Assembly: GCA_947487895.1 (NCBI GenBank)
Contig: CANKYF010000003.1
Coordinates: 62,001 to 126,000, forward strand
Length of the DNA: 64,000 bases
Source of the DNA: an uncultured Flavobacteriaceae bacterium
GTDB taxonomy: Bacteria; Bacteroidota; Bacteroidia; Flavobacteriales; Flavobacteriaceae
Reading direction: 5' to 3'
Made by a program: the position numbers and the translations under genes. Position 1 is the first letter of the stretch. Each line of letters begins with the position of its first letter. The notes under the pieces were generated by a model. The model worked only from the letters and a program-made list of their open reading frames with translations. It was not told the DNA's origin and did not search any database. This document shows positions 35,963 through 45,347 of the stretch, in pieces.

Positions 35963-35994
35963 AAAAAAAGCGACTTGTATTTGTCGCTTTTTTT
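35963..35994 (+). terminator. Terminator after frr
   Basis: Stem AAAAAAAGCGAC / GTCGCTTTTTTT with an 8-base loop, located 6 nt after the frr stop. Confidence 0.9.
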
Positions 35995-36019
35995 ATTCAT
36001 TTATTCCTCGTTCTTATAT

Positions 36020-37291
36020 ATGTTAAAACGCTTTTTTTTATTAGTTTTTATTATTTGCTTTAATATATGTAATGCTCAAAAACCTTTAAAAGAGCAAAAA
36101 GAAACTTCTAAAGACACTTTAAGGAAAAGTACTTTTATAAAGCATTTGGGTAATGGGTACATCCCAACTAAATACTTTAATTTTGATTTACGCTATCTTA
36201 TTAAATTTAATCAATTTGAAGGTATTAGAACTGGTATTGGTGGCATTACTAATGATTCTTTTTCAGAAAAATTTAAAATTAATGCATATTCCGTTTATGG
36301 TTTTAGAGATAACAGGTTTAAGTATAGTTTTGGGGGCGCATATAGAATTGCAAAAAAAACCAATACATGGTTAAATTTCACATATACTGATGATCTTCAG
36401 GAAACGGGAAGTACTAAATTTTTAACAGATGGAAGGGCGTTTCAATTTTTTGAACCTCGTTTATTGAATATAGATTTATTTCACAAACATATTACAAAAT
36501 CTGTAGGTCTTCAACATCAAATTTTTAATACGGTTTCTTCAAAAACCGAATTTTCTGTAAGCAAAATAGATCCTACTTATCAATATACTTTTGTAACTCC
36601 AGATAAATCGTTAAACACTTTCAGAATTACAATGGTTAAAGCTTCTTTTCAGTGGAATCCGTTTAGCAATTATACATCATCCAAAAACGGCATAAAAGAA
36701 ACGAAAGAAGGCTATCCAAAATTTACGCTTCAATATTCACAGAGTATAAAAAATACTTTTAAAAGTGATTTTAATTTCTCTAAAATAGATTTTCGTGCCA
36801 TTCATAAAATTCTTTTTCAAGATAACAACTTTTCAGAGATTACTTTAGTATCTGGCTTAGCAAGTGGAGATATTCCAATTACACATATGTATCATGCTTA
36901 CCCTAATAACATAGATAAAGAAACCATATTACAAAGATTTTCGGTAGCTGGTTTAAACAGCTTTGAAACCATGTATTTTAATGAGTTTTTTTCTGATAAG
37001 TTTACAACCATTCAGCTTAAACATTTTTTAAAGCCTTTTAATATTTCTGAACATTTTAAACCACAACTTGTACTAATTTCTAGATATGCTGTTGGTAATA
37101 TGAAACAGCCAGAAAAACATCAAAATATTACATTTAGTTCCTTAGAAAAGGGTTATACCGAATCTGGGATTGAGATTAACAAACTTATATTTGGTTTTGG
37201 TCTAAGCTTCACATACAGATATGGCGCTTACCATTTACCTGATTTCACAGATAACATAGCTCTAAAGTTTACATTTAATATTTCAATATAA
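36020..37291 (+). CDS. DUF5686-type outer-membrane barrel, lacking the usual N-terminal domain
   Basis: A 423-residue exported protein. I start at ATG 36020, which gives a signal peptide MLKRFFLLVFIICFNICNAQ; a longer frame opens at 35975 inside the frr terminator. The mature protein resembles the C-terminal barrel half of DUF5686 proteins: YFNFDLRYLIKFNQFEGIRTGIGG, RDNRFKYSFGGAYRIAKKTNTW and DFRAIHKILFQ, with the end GLSFTYRYGAYHLPDFTDNIALKFTFNISI. Full-length DUF5686 proteins have a carboxypeptidase-regulatory-like domain in front; here it is absent, and no broken remnant is found upstream. Function unknown. Confidence 0.7.
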   Translation: MLKRFFLLVFIICFNICNAQKPLKEQKETSKDTLRKSTFIKHLGNGYIPTKYFNFDLRYLIKFNQFEGIRTGIGGITNDSFSEKFKINAYSVYGFRDNRFKYSFGGAYRIAKKTNTWLNFTYTDDLQETGSTKFLTDGRAFQFFEPRLLNIDLFHKHITKSVGLQHQIFNTVSSKTEFSVSKIDPTYQYTFVTPDKSLNTFRITMVKASFQWNPFSNYTSSKNGIKETKEGYPKFTLQYSQSIKNTFKSDFNFSKIDFRAIHKILFQDNNFSEITLVSGLASGDIPITHMYHAYPNNIDKETILQRFSVAGLNSFETMYFNEFFSDKFTTIQLKHFLKPFNISEHFKPQLVLISRYAVGNMKQPEKHQNITFSSLEKGYTESGIEINKLIFGFGLSFTYRYGAYHLPDFTDNIALKFTFNISI

Positions 37292-37298
37292 CGAGCAT

Positions 37299-37742
37299 CT
37301 AGTTATATTCTTCATAGCTATGAATAGATTTCATGATATCCTCATAAAATAAAACAGCGGTTATAAGTTTATTTGTATCAGAATAAGGCAAAATAGCCTT
37401 TTGAAATTCAGCAGTTTCTTCAATATAATTTGTAGTGTTTTCATGCTGATCCTCAAGTTTTTTTCTATTTTCACTATTATTAGGAATACCTAAAGTAACC
37501 ATTGTAACTCCTGGCTTAGTTGCAAATGCCATATATGGCACTATTTGAACTAAAACAGCTATTCGTTCCATGTATAAATCTAGTAGTTGCCCTTTAGGCA
37601 TTTGTTTTAATTCATTAACGCTATGATACTTTTCAATAGTTACATTACCGCTTATAATACTTTTAGGAGCATTTTTCTGCCCATAACTATTTAGGGCTAG
37701 TAGAAAAAAACAAACAATTAAGAATGTAATTTTAGTTTTCAT
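37299..37742 (-). CDS. Hypothetical secreted protein
   Basis: Not recognised. A 147-residue protein with signal peptide LIVCFFLLALNSYG. The mature part is mostly helical by pattern: SVNELKQMPKGQLLDLYMERIAVLVQIVPYMAFA, then RKKLEDQHENTTNYIEETAEFQKAIL. It is convergent with the barrel gene at 36020 with only 7 nt between the stops. No family assigned. Confidence 0.65.
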   Translation of the reverse strand: MKTKITFLIVCFFLLALNSYGQKNAPKSIISGNVTIEKYHSVNELKQMPKGQLLDLYMERIAVLVQIVPYMAFATKPGVTMVTLGIPNNSENRKKLEDQHENTTNYIEETAEFQKAILPYSDTNKLITAVLFYEDIMKSIHSYEEYN

Positions 37743-37965
37743 GATTTGGGTATTTTTAGTTTGCCTACTCTTTTAGCTTTTCGGCTTTCGCTTTGATATA
37801 AGGTATACCAAATTGCGTGCCAATTTTATAAGTAATTGATTATAAGCTAAATAAATGTTTTATTTGTTTTATAAAAAAGAATAATTAACATTAAAACAAC
37901 ATTTAATTTACGCAAAAATCACAATCTAATAACGCATCAAAATGAGTGTGTATAAAATTCAAAAA

Positions 37966-37973
37966 TATATTTG
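37966..37973 (+). promoter_or_regulatory. -7 box ahead of the small secreted protein gene
   Basis: TATATTTG fits the TAnnTTTG consensus and lies 40 nt before the ATG at 38014. No good -33 element. The remainder of 37743-37965 is very AT-rich and shows no other feature. Confidence 0.5.
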
Positions 37974-38013
37974 TAGCTCCCTCTACCAAATCAATCATTA
38001 ATTTAACCGTACC

Positions 38014-38337
38014 ATGAAAAAAGTTATCCTACTTATTGCATTATCTTTAAACACAACCTCTTTTATTTGTCATGGAGAGGATTTTAACCCCGAAAAAAGA
38101 TTAAGATTAAAAATTGCACTTTTATTAGAAGCACCTAGTATAACATTAAAAGAAGATGTTCTCACAAAAATCATTTTTGAAATACAAGAAGATAAAAAAA
38201 TTAACGTTGTAGATGTACTTCCTAAAGATATAAAGATTGTTAATTACGTAAAAGCTAGATTAAACAATAAAAAAGTAAAATTTAATACAACTAGAAATCG
38301 TTATAATGTATCTCTAGTATTGAAAAAAAATAAATAG
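38014..38337 (+). CDS. Hypothetical small secreted protein
   Basis: Not recognised. A 107-residue basic protein with a signal peptide (LLIALSLNTTSFICHG). The mature part ITLKEDVLTKIIFEIQEDKKINVVDVLPKDIKIVNYVKARLNNKK has the strand-helix-strand pattern of small periplasmic domains found in many flavobacterial secreted proteins (a faint TonB C-terminal-like pattern), but this is a weak resemblance. It is monocistronic, with its own -7 box. Confidence 0.6.
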   Translation: MKKVILLIALSLNTTSFICHGEDFNPEKRLRLKIALLLEAPSITLKEDVLTKIIFEIQEDKKINVVDVLPKDIKIVNYVKARLNNKKVKFNTTRNRYNVSLVLKKNK

Positions 38338-38400
38338 TTTTTAAAATTATTGTTTATTCTTAATTAAATAAGATTTAACCTAACATTATAAGTAATTCAT

Positions 38401-38431
38401 TTAGCTTAGTACATTGTTTTTTCTACCTTTG
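38401..38431 (+). promoter_or_regulatory. Promoter of the MMPL transporter gene
   Basis: A -33-like TTAG (38401-38404) and a -7 box TACCTTTG (38424-38431) with 19 nt between. The ATG is 21 nt downstream. Confidence 0.5.
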
Positions 38432-38451
38432 CGCAGCTTTCATAAAAAGGT

Positions 38452-40854
38452 ATGTTTAAACTATTTAGTAAAGATTTCTGGGATGTTACAGCTAGATTGA
38501 TTTTGCGCAACAAAATCGGTATTCTTGTGTCCATTGTAATTGCTACTTTATTTTTTAGTAGTCAGTGGGACAATATGCGTTTTAGTAATACCGAAGCTAA
38601 TTTGTTACCTGATGATCATGAAGTTAATATTACTTATAATAACTTTTTAAAAATATTTGGAGAAGAAGGCAATCTTATAATTTTTGGAGTAAAAAACGAT
38701 TCTCTTTTTTCTATTGAAAAATTGAATGCATGGAATAAGCTTTCTGAAGATTTTAAGCAGTTTGATGAAGTTGAAACTGTAGTATCTATTAAGGATCTTC
38801 AAAAACTAGTTAAGGATACAAAAAATGAAAAGTTCAATTTAGAACCTTTCATCAAAGATTCTATAACTTCAATACAGCAAATTGAAACACTTCAAAATGA
38901 ATTATTTCACAAATACCCGTTTTATGATAATTTCCTATTTAATAGTGAAACCAAAACGGTTAGAACTGCTATATATCTAAAAAAAGATATTGTTAACACT
39001 TCAGCTAGAAAAGATTTTGTTTTAAACGTTCTAGAAGAAAAAATTAAAACATTTGAAGATACTTATAATTTAAATGTTAGAGTTTCAGGTATGCCATATA
39101 TACGCACCTTAAACTCTCAAGTTATAATCAATGAAATTAATTGGTTTGTTATAGCTGCATTGTTAGTTACTTCTATAATTTTCTTTCTCTTTTTCAGGTC
39201 TTTTAGAGCTACTTTTATATCGCTTGTAGTAGTTTGTATAGGTGTGATGTGGACATTGGGTATTATAGGCTTATTTGAGTATGAAATCACCGTTTTAACA
39301 GCATTAATTCCTCCATTAATTATTGTAATTGGTATTCCTAATTGCATCTTTTTAATTAATAAATACCAACACGAAGTAAAACTTCATGGAAACAAGGTAA
39401 GATCATTACAGCGTGTTATCACCAAAATTGGTAATGCCACATTAATGACCAATGTAACAACAGCTTCTGGTTTTGCTACTTTTATTCTAACAGAAAGTAC
39501 ACTCTTAAAAGAATTTGGTATTGTAGCGTCCTTAAGTATTTTGGCAATATTTATTTTGTGTTTGTTAATAATTCCAATTATTTACACCTTTTTACCTCAC
39601 CCAAAAGATCGTCATTTAGAACATCTAAACAAACGTTGGATTGGTGGCTTTGTAGACTGGATGGAATGGATGGTAAGGCAAAGACGTATTGCTATTTATG
39701 CAACTTCTGTAATTCTATTAATAGTTAGTATTATTGGCATCTATCAAATTAAAATATCGGGAAGTTTAGTAGAAGACATGCCTAAAGAAGCAGCGTTTTT
39801 TAAAGATATTAGATTCTTTGAAGAAGAATTTAATGGAATTATGCCTCTGGAAATTGTGGTGGATACCAAAAGAAAAAAGGGTGTAATGAAACTCTCTACT
39901 TTAAAACGCATGAACGAGTTAGAGGATCTAATTATTGAAACTCCAGAATTATCGAAACCAATTTCTGTAGTTAGTTTAGTTAAATATTCTAAACAAGCCT
40001 ATTACAATGGGAACCCTAAATACTACCAACTACCTAGTTCACAAGAAAATAGTTTTATTCTATCCTATGCTAAAAATTCTTCTTCAAATGTTGATCTATT
40101 AAATAATTTTGTAGATAGCACGGGGCAATATGCTAGAATAACTACATTTATGAAAGATGTGGGTACAGATAAAATGGAACGTATTGAAGAGAATCTTCAA
40201 AATAAAATAAACAAAGTTTTTCCTAAAGAGCGCTATAATATAACCATGACAGGTAAAGCTCTAGTATTTCAAAAAGGAACAAAATATTTAGTTAAAAATT
40301 TAGCTATTTCGCTCTCATTAGCAATATTTTTAATATCATTATTTATGGCTTACATGTTTAGGTCTGGAAGAATGATTATAGTATCATTAATTCCAAACTT
40401 ATTACCTCTGTTAGTGACAGCTGGTTTAATGGGGTATTTAGGAGTACCCATTAAACCATCAACCATATTGGTATTTAGTATTGCATTTGGTATTTCGGTA
40501 GATGATACCATACATTTTTTAGCTAAATACAGACAAGAATTACAAGCTAATAACTGGAAAATCAAGATCTCTGTTTATGGTGCTTTACGTGAAACAGGTG
40601 TTAGTATGTTTTACACTTCTATAGTATTGTTCTTTGGTTTTTCAGTATTTACAATTTCAAGTTTTGGTGGTACAGTAGCATTAGGGGCATTAGTTTCGGC
40701 TACACTTTTATTTGCTATGTTATCTAACCTTTTATTATTGCCTTCTCTACTACTTTCATTAGAACGTAGTATTGCAAATAAAGAGGTTTTAAGAAAACCA
40801 CCCATCAATATTATCCCTGAAGAAGATGATCCTGATGTTGATTTCAAAAAATAA
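38452..40854 (+). CDS. RND superfamily transporter, MMPL type
   Basis: An 800-residue inner-membrane protein built as two homologous halves. Each half has one leading transmembrane helix, a large periplasmic loop and a five- to six-helix bundle. The first bundle includes LTALIPPLIIVIGIPNCIFLINKYQHE and the second has FSIAFGISVDDTIHFLAKYRQE, in which the Asp-Asp pair is the likely proton relay. MMPL-type exporters without adaptors usually move lipids or hydrophobic envelope components. It stands alone with its own promoter, upstream of asnS. Substrate unknown. Confidence 0.9.
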   Translation: MFKLFSKDFWDVTARLILRNKIGILVSIVIATLFFSSQWDNMRFSNTEANLLPDDHEVNITYNNFLKIFGEEGNLIIFGVKNDSLFSIEKLNAWNKLSEDFKQFDEVETVVSIKDLQKLVKDTKNEKFNLEPFIKDSITSIQQIETLQNELFHKYPFYDNFLFNSETKTVRTAIYLKKDIVNTSARKDFVLNVLEEKIKTFEDTYNLNVRVSGMPYIRTLNSQVIINEINWFVIAALLVTSIIFFLFFRSFRATFISLVVVCIGVMWTLGIIGLFEYEITVLTALIPPLIIVIGIPNCIFLINKYQHEVKLHGNKVRSLQRVITKIGNATLMTNVTTASGFATFILTESTLLKEFGIVASLSILAIFILCLLIIPIIYTFLPHPKDRHLEHLNKRWIGGFVDWMEWMVRQRRIAIYATSVILLIVSIIGIYQIKISGSLVEDMPKEAAFFKDIRFFEEEFNGIMPLEIVVDTKRKKGVMKLSTLKRMNELEDLIIETPELSKPISVVSLVKYSKQAYYNGNPKYYQLPSSQENSFILSYAKNSSSNVDLLNNFVDSTGQYARITTFMKDVGTDKMERIEENLQNKINKVFPKERYNITMTGKALVFQKGTKYLVKNLAISLSLAIFLISLFMAYMFRSGRMIIVSLIPNLLPLLVTAGLMGYLGVPIKPSTILVFSIAFGISVDDTIHFLAKYRQELQANNWKIKISVYGALRETGVSMFYTSIVLFFGFSVFTISSFGGTVALGALVSATLLFAMLSNLLLLPSLLLSLERSIANKEVLRKPPINIIPEEDDPDVDFKK

Positions 40855-40955
40855 CTTTTTAACAACTTTTAGTTATAGAATTTTATTTTTAAATCATTTA
40901 AGACTTGGAAGCTGAAAGGCTTTTTTTATATTTACATTCTAAATTAAGATTATTA

Positions 40956-42389
40956 ATGCAGCAGTTTAACGTTTTAGAATTATTATCTCAAGATATTAAG
41001 CATACTGAAGTTGAAGTAAAAGGTTGGGTTAGAACCTTTAGAGCGAATAGATTTATTGCTTTAAATGATGGTTCCACCTTAAAAAACATTCAATGTGTGG
41101 TAGACTTTGAATCCATAGATGAATCTTTATTAAAGCGAATAACTACAGGTGCAGCCATTCACATAATAGGAGATCTTGTTGAAAGTCAAGGTAAAGGGCA
41201 AACTGTTGAAATTCAAGTAAAAAACCTAAGTATACTAGGTGATTCAGACCCCGATACTTACCCTATTCAACCTAAAAAACATTCATTTGAATTCTTAAGA
41301 GAAAATGCTCACTTAAGAACAAGAACCAACACATTTAGCGCCGTAATGCGTTTACGTTCTGCATTATCTTTTGCTATCCATAAATATTTTAATGATAATG
41401 GATTTTACTATATGCATGCACCCATTATCACAGGAAGTGATGCTGAAGGTGCTGGTGAAATGTTTAAAGTAACAAGCTTAGATATTGAAAACCTGCCTAA
41501 AAATGGTGGAGATAAAGTTGATTTCTCTAAAGATTTCTTTGGTAAAGAAACCAATCTTACTGTTTCCGGTCAACTAGAAGCGGAAACTTATGCCATGTCT
41601 TTAGGTAAAGTGTATACTTTTGGCCCAACCTTTAGAGCTGAAAACTCTAATACCTCAAGACATTTAGCAGAGTTCTGGATGATTGAACCTGAAGTTGCTT
41701 TTATGGATCTTACGGGTAATATGGATTTAGCTGAAGACTTCTTAAAATATGTATTAAAGTACATTTTAGAAAATAACACTGAAGATTTAGCCTTTTTAGA
41801 TAAGCGCCTGCAAGATGAGGACAAAACAAAACCTCAGGCGGAAAGAAATAGTATGACTCTTATAGAAAAATTAAAGTTTGTAACAGACAATAATTTTAAA
41901 AGAGTAAGTTATACTGAGGCCATAGACATTCTTAGAAACAGTAAACCTAATAAGAAAAAGAAATTCCAATATATAATTGATGAGTGGGGTGCAGACTTGC
42001 AGAGTGAACATGAACGTTTTTTAGTTGAAAAACACTTTAAATGCCCTGTAATTCTATTTGATTACCCCGCCAACATTAAGGCCTTTTATATGCGTTTAAA
42101 TGACGACGGAAAAACAGTGCGTGCTATGGATATTTTATTCCCAGGTATTGGTGAAATTGTTGGTGGTGCTCAACGCGAAGAACGCTTAGAAGTTTTAAAA
42201 GAAAAAATGGCAGCAATAGATATTCCTGAAGAAGAACTTTGGTGGTATCTAGACCTTAGAAAATTTGGAACCGCTGTTCATTCTGGTTTTGGTTTAGGCT
42301 TTGAACGCTTAGTGATGTTTACCACAGGCATGAGTAATATTAGAGATGTAATTCCTTTTCCTAGAACACCACAGAACGCAGAATTTTAA
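40956..42389 (+). CDS. asnS: Asparaginyl-tRNA synthetase
   Basis: Class IIb aminoacyl-tRNA synthetase of 477 residues. The N-terminal OB fold has VKGWVRTFRANRFIALNDGS. The catalytic core has FYYMHAPIITGSDAEGAGEMF (motif 1 region), TFRAENSNTSRHLAEFWMIEPE (motif 2) and GFGLGFERLVMF (motif 3). ATG 40956 gives the usual short N-terminus; an in-frame TTG lies at 40905. The motif 2 loop with Asn rather than Asp context fits asparagine specificity. Confidence 0.97.
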   Translation: MQQFNVLELLSQDIKHTEVEVKGWVRTFRANRFIALNDGSTLKNIQCVVDFESIDESLLKRITTGAAIHIIGDLVESQGKGQTVEIQVKNLSILGDSDPDTYPIQPKKHSFEFLRENAHLRTRTNTFSAVMRLRSALSFAIHKYFNDNGFYYMHAPIITGSDAEGAGEMFKVTSLDIENLPKNGGDKVDFSKDFFGKETNLTVSGQLEAETYAMSLGKVYTFGPTFRAENSNTSRHLAEFWMIEPEVAFMDLTGNMDLAEDFLKYVLKYILENNTEDLAFLDKRLQDEDKTKPQAERNSMTLIEKLKFVTDNNFKRVSYTEAIDILRNSKPNKKKKFQYIIDEWGADLQSEHERFLVEKHFKCPVILFDYPANIKAFYMRLNDDGKTVRAMDILFPGIGEIVGGAQREERLEVLKEKMAAIDIPEEELWWYLDLRKFGTAVHSGFGLGFERLVMFTTGMSNIRDVIPFPRTPQNAEF

Positions 42390-42417
42390 AATTTATTTTG
42401 ATTATGGTACGAGTATT

Positions 42418-42449
42418 GTAGTTAAAAGAATTTTTATACTTTTAACTAC
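42418..42449 (+). other. Hairpin between asnS and rpoN
   Basis: A perfect 11-bp inverted repeat GTAGTTAAAAG (42418-42428) and CTTTTAACTAC (42439-42449), 37 nt before the rpoN ATG. No T run follows, so it may be a weak terminator, an operator or an RNA structure in the rpoN leader. Confidence 0.5.
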
Positions 42450-42485
42450 TCTAAATTAAGTTTAGAAGAATAACCAAATCAAAAT

Positions 42486-43940
42486 ATGCTCAAGCAACAT
42501 TTACAATTTAAATTATCACAAAAGCTATCGCCTCAGCAAATTCAATTAATGAAGTTGATACAGCTGCCTACGCAAGCTTTTGAACAACGCTTAAAGCAAG
42601 AATTAGAAGAAAACCCTGCACTGGAAGGAGGTAAAGAGAATAAAGATGAGTTTGATTCTGACCTTGATAATTCAGACGATTTTAATGATAACGAAACTAT
42701 AAATGCTGAAGACATAAATGTAGATGAGTATTTAAGTGATGATGAAATTCCAGATTACAGAACCCAAGCCAATAATTACAGTACAGATGATGATGAAAAA
42801 ACAATGCCATACGCCGCTGGCACATCATTTACTCAACATTTAATAAATCAATTAAACACCTATAGATTAAGTGATGATGAACGTGAAATTGCTATATTTC
42901 TAGTAGGTAGTGTAGATGAAAGTGGTTATATAAGAAGGTCGCTTTCAGATATTATGGATGATTTGGCTTTTACTCAAAATGTATATACCGAAGAAAACAA
43001 AATAGAACAGGTCTTAAAAATTGTTCATCAATTAGATCCTGCTGGTGTTGGCGCTAGAAACTTGCAAGAATGCTTAAGTATTCAATTGCATAGAAAAGAA
43101 AAAACTCCAGATATAGATTTAGCCATTAATCTTATTGACAAAGCTTTTGAACAATTTACTAAAAAGCACTATAAGAAACTTCTTCAAAAGTTTGACATTT
43201 CTGAAATTCAATTAAAAGATGCTATTTCTGAAATTGAAAGTCTTAATCCTAAACCAGGAGGTTCGTACTCTGGAAATAATAGAATTGTTGAACATATTGT
43301 TCCTGACTTTGCTATTAAAATAGTTGATGGTGAATTAGAACTAACCCTTAATGGTAGAAATGCGCCTGAGCTTCATGTATCTCGAGAATACAATAATATG
43401 CTTAAAGGTTATAAAGACTCGAAAGATAAGTCTAAGTCTCAAAAAGATGCGGTTATATTCATTAAGCAAAAGTTAGATGCCGCAAAATGGTTTATTGAAG
43501 CTATAAAACAGCGCCAACAAACTCTTTTTGTTACAATGAGTTCTATTATGCATTATCAAAAAGAATACTTTCTAACAGGAGATGAGCGCACACTAAGACC
43601 TATGATTTTAAAAGATATTGCAGATGAAATCTCTATGGACGTATCTACTGTATCTAGAGTTGCAAATAGCAAGTATGTTGACACACCTTACGGAACAAAA
43701 TTGATTAAAGAATTCTTTTCGGAATCCATGAAAAATAATCAGGGTGAAGATGTTTCTACAAGAGAAATAAAAAAGATTCTTGAAACAGTAATAGAAGAAG
43801 AAGACAAGAAAAAACCTTTAACCGATGAAACTTTAGCTGGTATTCTTAAAGAAAAAGGGTATCCAATTGCTAGGAGAACAGTTGCTAAATATAGAGAACA
43901 GCTTGATATTCCTGTGGCTAGATTACGTAAAAAAATATAA
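42486..43940 (+). CDS. rpoN: RNA polymerase sigma-54 factor
   Basis: A 484-residue alternative sigma factor. Region I is Gln/Leu-rich (HLQFKLSQKLSPQQIQLMKLIQ), followed by an acidic region II (about 50-105), the core-binding region III and, near the C-terminus, the helix-turn-helix DEISMDVSTVSRVANSKY. The RpoN box reads ARRTVAKYREQLDIP, so -24 binding should be normal. The protein needs an AAA+ activator, none of which is encoded in the window. The stop overlaps the start of the next gene by one base (TAATG). Confidence 0.97.
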   Translation: MLKQHLQFKLSQKLSPQQIQLMKLIQLPTQAFEQRLKQELEENPALEGGKENKDEFDSDLDNSDDFNDNETINAEDINVDEYLSDDEIPDYRTQANNYSTDDDEKTMPYAAGTSFTQHLINQLNTYRLSDDEREIAIFLVGSVDESGYIRRSLSDIMDDLAFTQNVYTEENKIEQVLKIVHQLDPAGVGARNLQECLSIQLHRKEKTPDIDLAINLIDKAFEQFTKKHYKKLLQKFDISEIQLKDAISEIESLNPKPGGSYSGNNRIVEHIVPDFAIKIVDGELELTLNGRNAPELHVSREYNNMLKGYKDSKDKSKSQKDAVIFIKQKLDAAKWFIEAIKQRQQTLFVTMSSIMHYQKEYFLTGDERTLRPMILKDIADEISMDVSTVSRVANSKYVDTPYGTKLIKEFFSESMKNNQGEDVSTREIKKILETVIEEEDKKKPLTDETLAGILKEKGYPIARRTVAKYREQLDIPVARLRKKI

Positions 43941-44545
43941 TGAATCATATTTTAAAAAGCATTTCATATATTTTTCATCCGTTATTTATGCCACTACTGG
44001 GTGTTATTTATTACTTTTCGATAACGCCAAGAGACTATCCATATGAAATTGTTTGGGCTAAATTAGTATCTCTTGTAATACTTACTATTGTACTGCCTAT
44101 AATGCTATATTTTTTACTTAAAACTTTAGGAAAAGTAGAATCTGTATATTTAAAAACAACTTCAGAGCGTATTATACCGCTATTACTTAATTGTGGTGTG
44201 ATACTAATTGTTATTCAACGTATTATTACACCCACTCAAATTTTAGAGCTTTACTATTTTTTTATTGGTATATTAATTTCAACTTTAGTTTGTTTAATAC
44301 TTGCAATTTTTAAATTTAAAGCCAGTATACACATGATTGCAATTTCAGGAATCTTTATGTTCTTTGTCATATTGAGCATTCATTTTAATTTGAATTTAAA
44401 TGGAACATTAGCGTTAATATCTATCATAATAGGAGCAATTGCAACATCCCGTCTTCATTTAAAAGCTCACACTACTAAAGAACTAATAATGGGGCTCTTT
44501 ATTGGTTTTTCATCTCAATTAGTACTTGTTCCATATTGGTTATAA
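43940..44545 (+). CDS. PAP2-like integral membrane protein
   Basis: A 201-residue protein with six transmembrane helices. Near the C-terminus SRLHLKAHTTKELIMG has the spacing of the third PAP2 phosphatase motif (SR-x5-H), and KASIHMIAISG may stand for the second motif, though the usual Ser-Gly-His is not there. It therefore looks like a degenerate or divergent PAP2 family member; phosphatase activity is doubtful. The start overlaps the rpoN stop by one base, so it is translationally coupled. Its last 6 nt overlap the convergent barrel gene at 44540. Confidence 0.65.
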   Translation: MNHILKSISYIFHPLFMPLLGVIYYFSITPRDYPYEIVWAKLVSLVILTIVLPIMLYFLLKTLGKVESVYLKTTSERIIPLLLNCGVILIVIQRIITPTQILELYYFFIGILISTLVCLILAIFKFKASIHMIAISGIFMFFVILSIHFNLNLNGTLALISIIIGAIATSRLHLKAHTTKELIMGLFIGFSSQLVLVPYWL

Positions 44546-45229
44546 AATATAAAACATAAGACCTATTTTAACTGTCCTAATATCTATTACCTCTCCATTT
44601 AAAATAGATTCATTTGAAAACATCGGATTTAAGGGATAATATAAATGTAGGTTCCAAGTATTATACCCAAGGCTCATAGTTATTCCAAATTGGAATTTAT
44701 TTAACTCATCAATATTACTAAGCTTATAATTACCTATATCACCAACATACTTCACCTTATGGTTAAAAATATACCCCAATTTAAACCCAGTATAAATTCT
44801 CCAAAAGCTATAGGATTCTGGAGTTGAATTTCTCCATCTAAACTCAAAAGGAACTTCAATTAAATGTGTCGATATTTTGTTTTTAGTATATGCGTTTTGA
44901 TCATCTAAAACACTAAAATCAACTATATTATTAGATTTCCTCAACAATAAATTTTGATTAAAGCTATTTGTAGAATATCCCAAGCCCAAGGCTAAGGCTA
45001 CATTTCTTTTTTTAGAAATAGGCATATCCTTTATAAACCCAAGATTAACACCAAAAGATAATCCGTTTTGGTCAATTCCTTCTGGCTTATTATCTAATAA
45101 ATTATAAGTTACACCTGCATAAAATTGATCTTCCCTATATAAAGAATCTAATTTCTTTAACTGCTCTGCCTGTGATGAACATTTTAGACTTATTAAGAAA
45201 AACAATATTGAGACAAATAGATATTTCAT
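44540..45229 (-). CDS. Outer-membrane beta-barrel protein (PorT-family-like)
   Basis: A 229-residue exported protein with a signal peptide that may end FFLISLKCSSQ. The mature part forms about eight beta strands: FYAGVTYNLLDN, GLSFGVNLGFIKDMPISKKRNVALALGLGYST, STHLIEVPFEFRWRN and FWRIYTGFKLGYIFNHKV, ending TVKIGLMFYIL with the terminal aromatic residue of barrels. It lies after the ExbB/ExbD cluster in the same direction but beyond a terminator at 45293, so it has its own promoter. The family label is approximate. Confidence 0.72.
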   Translation of the reverse strand: MKYLFVSILFFLISLKCSSQAEQLKKLDSLYREDQFYAGVTYNLLDNKPEGIDQNGLSFGVNLGFIKDMPISKKRNVALALGLGYSTNSFNQNLLLRKSNNIVDFSVLDDQNAYTKNKISTHLIEVPFEFRWRNSTPESYSFWRIYTGFKLGYIFNHKVKYVGDIGNYKLSNIDELNKFQFGITMSLGYNTWNLHLYYPLNPMFSNESILNGEVIDIRTVKIGLMFYIL

Positions 45230-45292
45230 AAACTTATCATTCTCGACTTCAAATTAAAAGCAAAATAAACTATTAAAATCCTATTGAATTAA

Positions 45293-45326
45293 AAAAGCGT
45301 TTTGAAAATACATTCAAAACGCTTTT
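45293..45326 (-). terminator. Terminator of the exbB-exbD operon
   Basis: AAAAGCGTTTTGAA (45293-45306) and TTCAAAACGCTTTT (45313-45326) form a 14-bp perfect stem, 22 nt beyond the stop of the last exbD gene. A/T-rich on both sides, so it could also act for transcripts in the other direction. Confidence 0.85.
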
Positions 45327-45347
45327 ATATAAAATTAAGAGTGATTA

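Noticed and set aside
42486-43940. Sigma-54 target promoters as an explanation for genes in this window
   Set aside because: No convincing -24/-12 element was seen in the intergenic regions, and no AAA+ activator gene is in the window.
44540-45229. Naming the barrel gene after the exb cluster as a type 9 secretion gene (porT/sprT)
   Set aside because: The sequence shares only the general small-barrel pattern, not the specific SprT wording, and no other secretion gene is adjacent.
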